Assembly (NCBI GenBank): GCA_009760855.2
Contig: WPIO01000007.1
Location: forward strand, 860,501 to 924,500
Length of the DNA stretch: 64,000 nucleotides
Reading direction: 5' to 3'
From: Cristatella mucedo
Lineage: Eukaryota > Bryozoa > Phylactolaemata > Cristatellidae
This document shows positions 35,698 to 46,369 of this stretch, piece after piece. Made by a program: the position numbers and the translations under genes. The notes beneath the pieces were generated by a model. The model searched no databases and was not told the DNA's origin. It was given only the letters and a program-made list of their open reading frames with translations. Each line of letters begins with the position of its first letter. The first letter of the stretch is position 1.

Positions 35698-35894
35698 CTA
35701 CAAAAATGAAAACACATACGCGTTCGTCTGGAAGCACTAGGCAAACAACATATATCTAGCGTTCGTAATACAGTGATACACCAGTTATGAGTTTGCATGA
35801 GATATTGGCTTCTTATTAAGAAGCATAAGGAGCCATAATTTTGCGCAAAGTATGTTTTACAAGAAAAGTCTATGTAGGGTAAATTCTGATAAAA

Positions 35895-36025
35895 TACTGA
35901 GAAGACTAGGGTGCTGGCCCGATCAAGGTCTCGCCGAGGTCGTGGGCTCCAGCCTTGGAGCATATGTGAGGCGCCTGGATAGAGAATAAGTTGCCTTATG
36001 GTGCTATTCAAATGACTTTTATTTG
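35895..36025 (+). mobile_element. SINE2 copy
   Basis: GATCAAGGTCTCGCCGAGGT, CGTGGGCTCCAGCC (B-box region), then GAGGCGCCTGGATAGAGAAT and GGTGCTATTCAAATGAC, the LINE-A-like tail. Confidence 0.75.
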
Positions 36026-36029
36026 TTTA

Positions 36030-36445
36030 TTTAAGATTGGTTCAACAGTCAAATATTTGTTTAGGGTACATTTCAAAAGACAAAAGGGAAACAAGTTAAA
36101 TGATAATGCATGCCAAGTCAAAGCCAGAAGTACACCATGATGTAGTATACCTGCAAATAACAAATTTACTAGTCTCTGCATCATATTCGACTTGTGTCCC
36201 ATCTAACCTTAGAACATCGCAGTACATGTTTGCAGCTTGTTTAGGTATATGCTTAAGACTTTTAAACATCATCTGCTGTGTAGCCCTGTGTGCCTTGCAT
36301 GTTCCGTAACTCGGCTAGTACTGAACGAATTAATGTGAAATTTTAAATTTCAGTTCGGATCTGCTTGTACATCAGTGCAGTAGTTGATTTCTGATTTTAC
36401 TACATAATTGATGCTATGCATGTCATTAAATGTCATTGAGCAATA
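36030..36445 (-). repeat. Unidentified repeat R1, copy 3
   Basis: Sense (minus) has AAATCAGAAATCAACTACTG, GTACTGCGATGTTCTAAGGT, GTCGAATATGATGCAGAGAC, AAATTTGTTATTTGC and the end GTACCCTAAACAAATATTTG, in the same order as copies 1 and 2. It lies between BLTP2 exons 7 and 8. Confidence 0.7.
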
Positions 36446-36764
36446 ATTGACAGCTCAAATGCTTTTTCTATTAGTGGGTATCTGCAAATCTTCAGCCATA
36501 CAAGAATGTGTGCATGGCCAAGGTAAAGCAGGTAATCCTTTAACAAACCGATAGCCAATAGCTGAGCATAAATATTGCCATTTTTCTTCCCTCCTCCCAA
36601 CTAACCCAAGAGAAATCACAACATGCTGCAGTTCCCACGAATACATGTATGCATGTTCCCACACTGGGATAGGAGACAAAACTCTAAGATTAGACATTCA
36701 ATCAAGCAATACCTTCGGGACAATATGTAAATAACTGCATCACCTGCTAAGCAATTCAAGTTTG

Positions 36765-36915
36765 TAGCTGTACTTGAATGGGGCTAAGCCCAGGTACAAC
36801 CTAGGTGGTGAGTTCGAGTCCTGCAGCAGGCAATCCTTTATTGCCACAGCAAGTGGTGCAAAAATTGCTAAGCTTCTTTGGCTGCTATATAAATTAGGCT
36901 GCTAAATCAGGAGTC
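36765..36915 (+). mobile_element. SINE1 copy
   Basis: AATGGGGCTAAGCCCAGGTA, GAGTTCGAGTCCTGCAGCAG (B box), CAATCCTTTATTGCC, GCTATATAAATTAGGCTGCT. The head is divergent. Confidence 0.7.
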
Positions 36916-37242
36916 ACAGAGCAGGAAATTATGAAAGAAATATGGAGCCATGCATAAATATTTCCCGGGTCTTCTTTAAAACATGCAACCGATCTAAAAG
37001 AAATCGTCACACTGCAATTCCTACACATATCTGCATTCCAAAAAAGGATACCTAAAAAAAACTCAATGTATCAGTATTTAGGAAATATCAGCAGAACAAG
37101 TAATGTCTTCCTCTCTAGGCCTCTGTCAAATAACTTCTCAATGCAGATACATTAAAAAAAATTTGTATACCAACCATTAGCACGGCTTCCATGAACCAAA
37201 GCACAAACAAGACAGTGTTGCATCCACAATTGTGTATCGTAC

Positions 37243-37306
37243 CTGTTCTGATACATTTCGAAGCACTCGAACAGATAGTGGATCGATACTGACGGTTAAA
37301 ATGAGC
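37243..37306 (-). CDS. BLTP2: BLTP2 exon 7 (probable)
   Basis: Acceptor TTTGTAG, donor GTACGA. One base plus 21 codons, reading LTVSIDPLSVRVLRNVSEQ, an alternating hydrophobic strand typical of this protein. The phase fits exon 8 downstream but conflicts with exon 6 upstream, which ends on a codon boundary. Either a microexon is missing or one exon-6/7 boundary is wrong. Confidence 0.5.
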
Positions 37307-37434
37307 CTACAAACGCAATCATGGTCAGTCTATTGTCCTGCAGTTTTCAAAGCAGACAGTCAATGTTTGAAATGCCTTTAGTTAAGATGCTTAGATGTGT
37401 GGTACCTAATAAAGAACAGAACTTATGCTCTTAC

Positions 37435-37556
37435 TCTGAATAGTATGGCAGGTGTTCCAGATTCAAAATAAGGAGCATGAACTTCATTAAAAGATATGGC
37501 TGCTATGACATGCAAAGCTTCCACCCATATAACCACCTGCCATTCATGGCCGAAGC
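37435..37556 (-). CDS. BLTP2: BLTP2 exon 6 (probable)
   Basis: Acceptor GACTTTAG, donor GTAAGA. It reads QVVIWVEALHVIAAISFNE, similar to the human AITVDVWTLHAELHEG strand pair. It needs two incoming bases, which exon 5 does not supply. One exon (human region around CLVELSLALDL) must lie in the 5.3 kb between them, where LINE insertions dominate. Confidence 0.65.
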
Positions 37557-37949
37557 CTAAAGTCTGATCAGTCATCTTGTATCATCGGATTCACACAATT
37601 AATGCTGCTGACAAGACGCCTAAAGTCAACTGCAAAGTACTGATATACTAAAAAAATCATAAGAAGGGGCAAAATGACATTTAACCTAAGCATATGCTTT
37701 CAAAAACTCAGTGCTGCAAATTACTCTATTAAATCAAAGTCTGATATATATATATATATTTATTTACTTATTTATTTATTTGTTTACTAATGTCCAGGAT
37801 AAGCCGCATAACTAGAGAATAGGTTATGAAGTCCAAAATATTATTTAAATGAGTCACAATGAGCCATTAAGCAGAAAGTGAAATTTAGAGATGCACTCTC
37901 CATATACAGTGCAATGACATGTGCAATTATGTTTTCCTGAGCTTTAATA

Positions 37950-38060
37950 ATAATAATTCACTTGATAAAGCGCCCTCAGAGAACTCAATCTCTCTCTCTC
38001 TAGGCGCTTTACATTTGCTGTAAAGTGAAATGCAATTGAATGGTAAGTAAAATCATGCTT
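37950..38060 (-). mobile_element. LINE-A tail
   Basis: AATTCACTTGATAAAGCGCC then CTCAGAGAACTCAATC and GCGCTTTACATTTGCTGTAA. Well preserved terminal 110 bp. Confidence 0.85.
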
Positions 38061-38281
38061 GCAGAACCTACAAGCAGATGGCAGCTATTTGTGGGACCCT
38101 ACCAGTGCAGTAGGACAATCCCAAAGACTAAAATAATTTCAATAGCTCGGACTGCAGGCGGAGAATCCACCCACCAAAATATATTGGTTGAAAAAACCAC
38201 AGGCACTAAGTTTAAAGTCATTAGAGAGATTCGAATAGGCTGAGGAAGTGGTGCAAAGTTGAGTGTGCTAGTTGGCCTGCT

Positions 38282-38405
38282 TTAATAATAATAATAATAA
38301 TAATGATAATATATGTGTATAGCACCCTTAGAGAACTAAATCTCTTTCTAGGCACTTCATATATGTTGCAAAGGAAGCTTGATCGAATATCTAGTGGTAG
38401 TTTCA
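38282..38405 (-). mobile_element. LINE-A/SINE2 tail
   Basis: (TAA)n then TATAGCACCCTTAGAGAACT and AATCTCTTTCTAGGCACTTC. Diverged. Confidence 0.75.
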
Positions 38406-38509
38406 TGTTCACAGTCGAGGTTTGAACTGTAGACAAATTAGTTACGAGAAGTGTAAATTGCAAATTAAAATTCACAAAATATGCAATAAATTTAGGGTCT
38501 ACATTTAAA

Positions 38510-38600
38510 TATACAGGACTTTTTGATAGTTCGATAGCTCGAGATAGCGGGATAGCTCGAGCAGGCTCTGTTGCATTGCCTGCTACTTCTAGAATGTATG
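38510..38600. mobile_element. Possible DNA transposon end
   Basis: TTTTTGATAGTTCGATAGCT, CGAGATAGCGGGATAGCTCG resembles Tigger-type terminal repeats. Partner end not located; a similar GCTACTTC-AATGTA word occurs near 42145. Confidence 0.3.
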
Positions 38601-38764
38601 CCTCCTGAATCTATCGGCTTAGACGATGGTCTCATCTGCTCTTACACTCTAAATAAGTCATTCTTACTTTCAAGTAAGGTGCATTGATTATTTTCTTCGC
38701 TCATATCAAACTCAGTAAGTTACTCCAAGTCCTGCATGTGCTTGCCTGGTTAGGAGTTAAAATT

Positions 38765-38935
38765 AAATATAATTCATTTGCACAGCACCCAAAGAGAACT
38801 TAATCTGTATTCGCGGGCTTAGAGCATGTGCCACGGGGCTCCAGCCACGACCTTGGTCATCAAACACATTCACCTTGACCTCAGATTGAGGCAAGCACCT
38901 TAACCGAATGGCTAAACCAGCATGCTGTAGGGTTG
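38765..38935 (-). mobile_element. SINE2 copy
   Basis: Reverse complement: CTGGTTTAGCCATTCGGTTA (A box region), CGTGGCTGGAGCCCCGTGG (B box region), tail with GATTAAGTTCTCTTTGGGTG and CTGTGCAAATGAATT. Confidence 0.8.
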
Positions 38936-39142
38936 TAGTTAGCACAGCAGCTATTTATCTCTCTACAAGTTTCTTTCCTTTATATGACCCAAGACAAAAG
39001 TATTCCCGAGTATTGCTAGTAAGATAGACTCGGAAATATTGCTCAGGGTCTCTGCTTCCTCCTACAGCTCAGTTCTTCGGGCCTTTGCACAGTACATGTC
39101 TCAATAAATAATTAGATTTGCAGCTGCGTGCCCTGGCACTAT

Positions 39143-39350
39143 ACAATAATAATAATAATACATTTATTATAGCGCCCTCTGAGAACTCAATCTCTTTCTA
39201 GCCACTTTACATTCACTGCAACAGAAGCATGATTGAATGATTAGCGGAATAGTAGTATGCTCAATGACAACAAGCATAGTATGGGTAGAGGTGTCACGCA
39301 CAGGGTCAGCATGCAAATGTGGTTAGTGGCAGCATGCGCAGTATCAAATT
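39143..39350 (-). mobile_element. LINE-A 3' UTR/tail
   Basis: (TAA)n, TATAGCGCCCTCTGAGAACT, then 3' UTR words CACAGGGTCAGCATGCAAAT and GGTTAGTGGCAGCATGCGCA. Confidence 0.85.
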
Positions 39351-39359
39351 TCAAGTACC

Positions 39360-39850
39360 TTTATCTTGTCTTTCTACAGCAGTCGGAGGCAGAGGCCAAA
39401 ACTAATATCTTTGCCGGACCCACGGATACAGAAGGTTTTGGAGTGTGACAAATTTACCAAGAAGCTGAACAAGGTAAAGAAAGTAGTTTGGAACAGTTTT
39501 GTTGCAGTGGTTCGAGGCTTTCTTGGCAATCACAAGGCTTAAACCATGAGCAGCTGGCTCAGGTTACAATCTAGAGCTATCCTGGGATGACATGCAGAAT
39601 CTTGCTTCAAGTCCATTCAACAGATGTTAGTCTTAAAACTTTCCAAAAGACACGAGAGCTTACTCAAAGATGCAAGGTTAACACTTTCACCAGAATGTAT
39701 TAGACTTTGAACGTTGTTACCAAGGATAGTATAAGGAAAACGTGATGGGGGCCTATGTTCAGTGGCTTCTTAGGAATAAAGATTTGCAATAGCCATAAAT
39801 CTAGTTTTTCTACTCATATTTGAATCCTTTTGAGTGGTCATTTTTGTATG
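39360..39850 (+). pseudogene. Second dead copy of the uncharacterised invertebrate protein element
   Basis: C-terminal part only: EFDKFTKKLNKVKKVVWNSF-like, VVRGFLGNHK, then a degraded segment resembling GAYSEEQGERFHQDI and a final LLRNKDLQ-like end. It aligns in order with 25640-26040. Frameshifts present. Confidence 0.65.
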
Positions 39851-40019
39851 TCTCTAGGCTGAATACATCTTAATGTTGATCGTTGGCTGTTCTTTCTGAC
39901 TGAATTAAAACCGAATGAGAATTTATTCGTTTTCACATCAGAAAGGATAATTTCAAAATAATGAATATGGCAAATTCAAACCTTGCTACTAAGTTCCAGT
40001 CTGGCTTTAGAGAGCTAAT

Positions 40020-41455
40020 CACTCCACAGAGTCAGCATTGCTTCGGGTGTACAACGATCTACTTAGGAGGAATGGACGTATGGGTACAGCATCTCTGCTT
40101 GCTTTGCTCGATCTTTCGGCAGCTTTAGATGCTATCGATCACCAAGTCCTTCCTGAGCACCTCTCATATCGCCTGGGCATCACTGGCACTGCTCTGCAAT
40201 GGTTCAGGTCCTATCTCAGTGGAAGACTCCAGAGTATTGATGTGAATGGACAAAGATCGTTGGAAGAACCTCTGAAATATGGGGTACCTCAGGGCTCCAT
40301 GCTTGGTCGGGTTATTTTCACGGTTTATACTCTCTCTCTCGCCGATGTGATTGGAAAGCACAACCTAGACTTTCACTTCTATGTGGATGGCACTCAGTTG
40401 TACCTTTGCATTGATTCCTCCCAGCCCTCGAGCACTTCGAATTCTCTCAACTACCTTGACGCATGTATTGATAATATCTGCAAATGGATGGCACCGAATT
40501 TTCTTAAATTGAATGATGATAAAACTAACTTGCTAGTTATGGCCAAACCAAGTGTGATTCGGAAATTGGAAAGGCTGACGCTCAAAATCGGCTCTGCCAG
40601 CATATCTCTTGTTGAATCTGCACGAAATCTGTGTCGTGTTCAAAAATGACCATTCATTAGACGAACATATCAGCTCCACAATCAAGTGCACCTAATTTTA
40701 GCTACATGACACTGCTAAAACTCGGGCTTGTTTAGACAGGGATACCACATCTAAGTTGGTCCATGCATTTGTGACATCCTGTCTTGACTTCTGTAACTCA
40801 CTGCTTGCTGGTCTATTGGCATATGCAATCAGGCGCTTACAGGAGGTGCAAACTCTGCAACTAGGATTGTCTGTCGTGAGCGTCAAAGCTGCCTTATCAT
40901 CCCACATCTCGCCGACATGCACTGGCTCCCAGGCAACCAACGCATTGACTGTAAGGATTTGTCACTCACTTTCAGGCCCTTTGTTCTCCGGCTCCAGCCT
41001 ACCAATCAGATCTACTGCCCCACCAAGGCTAAGCATAGTACCACCTGCTTTTCGGAATGTAACCGTTTACCTATACTTCGTAGGAACCTCAAATCCTTTA
41101 GAGACCCTGCCTTTAGTTTAGTTCGTATGCTTCCAAAGCCTGGAACTCACTCCCAATTTCCATCACGACATCCCCAGACTGGGACCACATTTAAAAAGAA
41201 ATTAAAAATGCACGTATTTATGACAGCATTTAGTGGGTCCCTGCGATTCGTCCTTTATGTGCTTCTACCTGTTGACACTGTTGTATATCTTTGCATGCTG
41301 ACCGTGCGCATGTCACCCCTAACCCTGTTATTCATATTATTTATCAATCATGATATCACTCAGCACTCGATCATATTTCCTTTGCAGCAAATGTAAAGCG
41401 ACTAGAAAGACATTGACTTATCTGATGGTGCTTTATCAATTGTCTTATTATCATT
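40020..41455 (+). mobile_element. LINE-A (CR1/L2-like), long RT copy with dead active site
   Basis: The frame 40038-40649 has LLALLDLSAALDAIDH (RT motif A, with Phe changed to Leu), YGVPQGSMLG (motif B) and FHFYVDGTQLYL (motif C). The catalytic YADD is YVDG, so the second Asp is lost. Later frames continue the C-terminal HWLP and SFRD parts with frameshifts, then the 3' UTR and a terminal TTATTATCATTATT. Closest relative in the window is 56256-57345. Confidence 0.9.
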
Positions 41456-42868
41456 ATTTAGCAATTACTACCAAGGAACAATAATTCTGTCACTTTGTGT
41501 AACTTGTGAATGTCCAGATCTACTAGTATATCGAGTACTGAGGTAACTTTGCATCGACTGGTAATGATTAAGCCATGCTTCGTTCGATGCAGTTCAGGCT
41601 ATACATGCACATGTGAGTGGGTATTATTCAACAACAAATTTCTGCTGAAAAGACTAAGAAAAATTCGCTTGACAGGGCTCCCCTATTGATGAATAATCTT
41701 TATGTGTTGCCAACCTATCTTAATGACAATAGATATATATTTAGACCTATTTCGGCATCATACGTTACATAATTTGTTGCATCGATGACTGTTAAATTCT
41801 TCAGCCTAGAGAGACAGTGACCCAAACCATGTCATGAATGTTATTGAGTCTTTTAAAATGGGTTTGGAAAGGCACTAATTGGTTGAGCCGACAGCCACCG
41901 ACTAAAAGGCAAGAATCAATTTCTATTCTTGCTTATTGTGTTGGGATAGGTATATATGAGACGTATATGCAGACAAAGTATGTTCGGTCTTTATTCTGCT
42001 TAGTGTTCATAAGTGCTAAATCTGAGACAATAATTATTAATGTGCAAAATGCTAGTGATTAGCACGTAGCATGCCATAATAGCTAAGGCCGTCCAAACAC
42101 TTTTTCTGCTCAGTGTATGTAGCTGCTTCATTGCACTGCATGCTACTTCAAAATGTAGGCTTTTATTTACCTGTAACACTCACTAGGTCTGGAACCTAGC
42201 TGCTGAAGAGCAGTGACAAAGCATAAGAAATGTTCTCATAGTTAGGGATGGTTCGAGAAGACCCCCTCCTGTCACTATGACAGCATATGGGAAAAGGCAC
42301 ATCAGATATGTTGACATACTGTGCACTTGCTTTCGACCAACTTAATATCTGCCACTTATCATCACTAGCAGTTCTCCTGTTCTCGTTCTTCTCATTTTTT
42401 ACTGTCTCTTTTCGTCTTCGACATTCTTTCCATTTGCTATTCTTCTCGGTCTTCTTGTTAAGGAATTGCAGCAGAAGCGTTAGGTCACACGAGCTAGCAA
42501 GAAGCAGCAGCATTAGGTAAGTTCAGAATACTAGGCGACCACCTTGATGCGAAATCAGGCCCGAAGAAGAAAGTTAAGACACAATTCAGAAACGAATGGA
42601 GAGCTAAATATATTGATTGATCAGGCTCAGTTCAATTGGCTGTGATGGAAGTGCTCTGTGGCACTACGTCTTCTCAGCTGACACCTAGAGACACAGCAAA
42701 AGAACGTCTTCAGCAACCGTCTTTAACTGTTGGTTTTATATCGTGCATGGCATAGAAAAGTCCCCAGTAGAAAGAACAGTAAACTTAGTCGTATGCTAAG
42801 CATCACAGTGCAGAATGTGAGAACTAAGTTGGGGTCAAACATGTAAGGTATAAGCACCAACAACTCAC

Positions 42869-42990
42869 ATTGAGCCCTCTAGTGTGCCGTCAGCATCTGC
42901 CTTATCAACTTTGACGTGGAGGAGTCCATCCACCGACAGCAGACCTTTCAAGATAAGTAGGTTCACGTTGTCAAGATGCACACCGATGTG
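42869..42990 (-). CDS. BLTP2: BLTP2 exon 5
   Basis: Acceptor CTTTTAG, donor GTGAGT. It reads HIGVHLDNVNLLILKG and then LLHVKVDKADADG, matching the human SIHVDAINIMVLK..LWHIQI block. It starts in phase with exon 4 and ends with two leftover bases (AT), so an exon starting with one base should follow. I did not find that exon. Confidence 0.85.
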
Positions 42991-44028
42991 CTAAAAGAGT
43001 GCAAGGTTGAACAACGTTATAAAAAAGCATGCTCTAAAGCCTGTAAAGCTTGAGGAAAATTTACAGCTACCAGAAGCATTGACAACTGCCTAAGTCAATA
43101 ATCCTGTGCTATGTACTATTAGTGGCAGGTGGAACTGCTCATTGTTATAGGAGGACAAGGTAACAAGCAGGCCGAGCAAAAGTATTTTGTGATGGTAAAA
43201 AATATTAAAATCCGTAATGTGGGCACTCAATGGGGCAAACAAAAGCACTGACTTCTAGGTATACTTAACGCAGTATATGACAAAAAAGAGTCAAAATATC
43301 AAGGCAAAGGCAAGTAATATTATAATAATACTAGAACAGCTATATAGCACCATCTAGAAAGAGAAATAAATCTCTTTCTAGGCACTTTACATATGCTGAC
43401 AGGAAGCATGACCAAATGCTTAGTGGTAGCATGCTCAATAATAACCATAAAATGAATAGAGGTGACATGCACAGGGTCAGCATGCACATATGGTTAGCTG
43501 CAGCATGCACACTGTCAGCATGCATATGCACACAGAGGACGAAACACATGTCGCCCACTAAATGCTATGACATATAAACAGATGCCTTGTCAGCATCTTT
43601 ATAAATGTGGTCAAGTAAGGGGATGTCGTAACGCCAGTCGAAGTGAGTTCCAGGCTTTAAAAGCATACGAACCAAAAGCACAATCTCCAAAGGATTTGAG
43701 GGTCATGCGATGTGTAGCTGAACGATCAGATCCAGAAAAGAGGGTGTACGAAGCTTGGCATGGTAAGAGGCAGGACCTTAAAGTCGATGCGTTGCTTGAC
43801 TTGCCAGTGTAGGTCAACGAGAAGTGGTGTGATGTGGCAACTGGATGCTCACGACAGGCAAGCCTCGGTGCAGTTTTTTATCAACTGTAAGTGCCTGATT
43901 GCACAGGCCGTAAGACCAGCTAGCAGCAGCTAACATAGCCCTAAATAACCAAACAAAAGTCGTGAAAAGAAGGTGGATCGTGTACAGGAGCTGACGCTCT
44001 TGTTATGACAGTCTCGATCCGCGCTAAC
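42991..44028 (-). other. BLTP2 intron 4
   Basis: 1-kb intron, largely taken by an antisense LINE-A fragment (43320-43930). 42991-43319 shows nothing recognisable. Confidence 0.8.
43320..43930 (-). mobile_element. LINE-A 3' end fragment
   Basis: TATAGCACCATCTAGAAAGA start (degenerate tail), the 3' UTR with GACATGCACAGGGTCAGCAT, then GAGTTCCAGGCTTTAAAAGC and the antisense RT C-terminus to about 43930. Confidence 0.82.
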
Positions 44029-44218
44029 CTGCAGCCAACTGGCCCACCAACGCCTATGTGCAGGCATTGCCACTGCAGTGGTGGTGGTGGTGGTGGTGGT
44101 ACTGCCAGGAATGCTGTCCAGCAAGCCGGTGTTGTCGGGAGCAGACAAGGCATCAGCTTGACCCTTTTCCAGCTCAATTTGCACTCGCACGTCATTGATA
44201 TGAAGAATTACCGGCTTC
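44029..44218 (-). CDS. BLTP2: BLTP2 exon 4, with an eight-threonine run
   Basis: Acceptor TTTGTAG, probable donor GTTAGC. It starts KPVILHINDVRVQIELEK, matching the human PHYVALCFGEVRIRTDL block. A run of eight Thr encoded by a repeated ACC triplet (GGT on the plus strand, about 44080-44102) follows, then a basic/Trp stretch. The tract falls where human BLTP2 has a variable Ser-rich linker, so it is probably a surface loop. Confidence 0.8.
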
Positions 44219-44659
44219 CTACAAAGAACCACGGACAACATGAAAATACCCAACCAAAGCTGAACATGTGACAGAAACATCATTGAGATTTAGCATATTA
44301 TGCCATCAGAGTATGCAAACAAGTGGGAGTTAAACAAAACTGAGATACAACATGCATCAGCTAAGGAACAGCAGGCATACATATGCAGACATAATGCAGT
44401 ACATATGCAGAAACATGATTGCATGAATTAAACCCTTCTGGGCTAGGCAGAAGAAATGGAAAAAAAACTATGATTAGGTTAACCCTCCCTTCCTCTTGTC
44501 ATAACAGCCAATCACCCTACAATACACGTAGCCGACTATCGAATTTAAAGCTACAAAAGACTTTATATGAGCTCTTGCTGACTCTGTATAAGCAAAATAT
44601 GCTCTACTTGTTACCGTGGCAATATTACATATAAAAGAAAAGGGTAATGTCAGCTGATT

Positions 44660-44795
44660 GAAGAGCCGCATTTATTTAGAGAAGAGCATTGACTGCTATA
44701 ATCCCCATTCACAGTTGGCAATTAAGGATGGTCTGCTCCAGAACTCGAGCCCATGACCAGGATCTTAAAGAGCCCTATGGCAAACATGCTACCAC
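44660..44795 (-). mobile_element. SINE1 copy, degenerate
   Basis: AGAGCATTGACTGCTATAAT, GCAATTAAGGATGGTCTGCT, GAACTCGAGCCCATGACCAG (antisense B box). Directly joined to a LINE-A tail. Confidence 0.55.
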
Positions 44796-44892
44796 TAACC
44801 ATTCAATCATGCTTTCTTTGCAGCAAATGTGAAGTGCCTAGAAAGAGATTGAGTTATCTGGGTGCACAATAGCAAATGTATTATTATTATTT
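44795..44892 (+). mobile_element. LINE-A tail
   Basis: CTTTGCAGCAAATGTGAAGT, GCCTAGAAAGAGATTGAG, ending TATTATTATTATT. Confidence 0.8.
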
Positions 44893-45764
44893 CCCAGGGG
44901 CAAAGACAAAGCCTTTGGGGACCAATAAATGATCGATTACCGTAAGACTCCAATCCACAACATGGTTCATAATGTGTGACCACCTAGCACCTGGGCTAAA
45001 ATCCAGGTATGCCATATATACAAGCATTGCTTATCTACGAGGTTAGTAACATGCTTGAAACTAGCCTAATAGAGAGGTTCCTTTAGCAAGTGCGGCAGCT
45101 GGTAGAGGGGAAGCAGATCAGCCCAACTAAAACCAAACACCAGAATGTATGCCAATTCGTAAAAACATCACATTGGTTGGTCAGGCACAACGTGATTTAC
45201 TTGTACAAAATTCCTTATAACTGCCGTATTGCAAATGCCAGGGCTTCACTTATCTTTCTACAAGGTCATAGGAAATCCCGGAAGCCGGATCAAACCTCTG
45301 ACCACGGTAGCTGTGAAGATCAAAAGAAGCAGCTGGAGGATTTTTGGGCTTCTAACCCCATTGCAAATTCATTTACATCTGCATGGCTCTCAAGATTTCT
45401 TTAAAGGTTTAAAAGTCTGGATCTAAACCACCTAGCCTCATAAAACAATGCATGCTGGCTAAGTTCCTAGAGTCTTCAGAGTCCAACACATCTGATTCTC
45501 CTGCCAGCAGCTTAAAGAACCTGGTAGGTAGATGTTCGGCATATTGCATTTTTACTTACATTTTTTACCAAAGTAAGTCTTCTTCATGGATCCTAAGGAG
45601 GCTGTAAAGACTAAAGCTCGAGATGAGTCTTTTTAGGCTAAGATTTGAGTCTAGGACAAGCAAATGCTCCAACGTTTTAGCGAGCAAATAAAGCTAAAGC
45701 AAGATATAATACCATGCAAACATGGATGTGCCAATATATATATTTGCGTGTTTGTATTTGCAAG

Positions 45765-45835
45765 TGTGGTGTGTGTGTCTGTCTGCCTGTATGTGTGTGC
45801 CTGTGTGTGTAACTGTGTGTTTACGCACATACATG
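45765..45835. repeat. TG-rich microsatellite
   Basis: Imperfect (TG)n on the plus strand in BLTP2 intron 3. It produces misleading Cys/Val-rich and Thr/His-rich open frames on both strands. Confidence 0.9.
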
Positions 45836-45974
45836 TGTACATATTTAAAAGGAAAACAAAACGAAGTAGATATACAAGTAAGCATTGCACGTACACAATG
45901 TCTTGCGAAATATTCATCATCGAGTTCCCTTGGAAAGGCTTAACTATTAAAAATAAGTTGCATGTAGAAATTTA

Positions 45975-46155
45975 AAACATTTTTAACAGCATTTAGTGGG
46001 TTCATGTGATACCTCCTTTATGAGCTTATGCATGCTGACACTGTGCATGCTTCCACTGAACATATTTGTATGCTGACACTGTGCATTTAAGTGCCTAATA
46101 AGGGATTAAGTTTTCTGAGGGGCTATAGAAATGCATTAAAATTTGTTATTATTCA
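45975..46155 (+). mobile_element. LINE-A tail, degenerate
   Basis: ACAGCATTTAGTGGGTTCAT is the end of the RT frame, followed by repeated GCTGACACTGTGCAT and a final GGGATTAAGTTTTCTGAGGG, ATTATT. Confidence 0.75.
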
Positions 46156-46222
46156 GGCTATCCTGGTATGGTTGATACAGGAGACGTGACTGCTGCTGTC
46201 TGCTGCTTGTTACAGCACTGAC

Positions 46223-46272
46223 CTTGCATTTTTGTTCCAGTAGCTGCTTGAGACCTGCAGCCTGTCAATGGC
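46223..46272 (-). CDS. BLTP2: BLTP2 exon 3 (50 bp)
   Basis: Short exon, acceptor TTCTCCAG, donor GTCAGT. It reads AIDRLQVSSSYWNKNA, parallel to the human VEIDNLWISSKLL block. It starts on a codon boundary as exon 2 requires and leaves AG, which with the first G of exon 4 gives Arg. Confidence 0.85.
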
Positions 46273-46369
46273 CTGGAGAAGAAAACCACGAGTGCAGATG
46301 CTTGCTAGCATAAGCATGGAGAAAAGCCTGCCATTACCAACAACCACTGCGGCTGCCATGTCCACCTAC

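Larger units (their letters stand above)
37557..42868 (-). other. BLTP2 intron region with one missing exon
   Basis: 5.3 kb between exons 5 and 6. Phases require an exon that starts and ends with one base (length 2 mod 3); none was convincing. The span holds LINE-A tails, SINE2, a dead uncharacterised-protein element and the large LINE-A at 40.02-41.46 kb. 41460-42860 has no recognisable feature except a possible R1 remnant near 41700-41790. Confidence 0.7.
44219..46222 (-). other. BLTP2 intron 3
   Basis: 2-kb intron with a SINE1 copy, two LINE-A tails and a TG-rich microsatellite. 44895-45740 shows no feature I can name; plus-strand open frames at 45090-45426 lack any match. Confidence 0.8.

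Noticed and set aside
37560-37650. STLQLTLGVLSAALIV reading as the missing BLTP2 exon
   Set aside because: Similar to the human VELSLALDLCLKV strand, but the frame starts on a codon boundary where one base is required, and the intron left after it would be about 40 nt.
42196-42520. Open frames of 105 (-) and 77 (+) codons
   Set aside because: Lys/Glu-rich minus frame and Phe/Ser-rich plus frame arise from a purine-rich stretch. Tested as the missing BLTP2 exon, but phase and residues do not fit.
45651-45975. Several overlapping open frames of 60-100 codons on both strands
   Set aside because: They run through the TG-rich microsatellite, which has no stops in several frames; composition is low-complexity.
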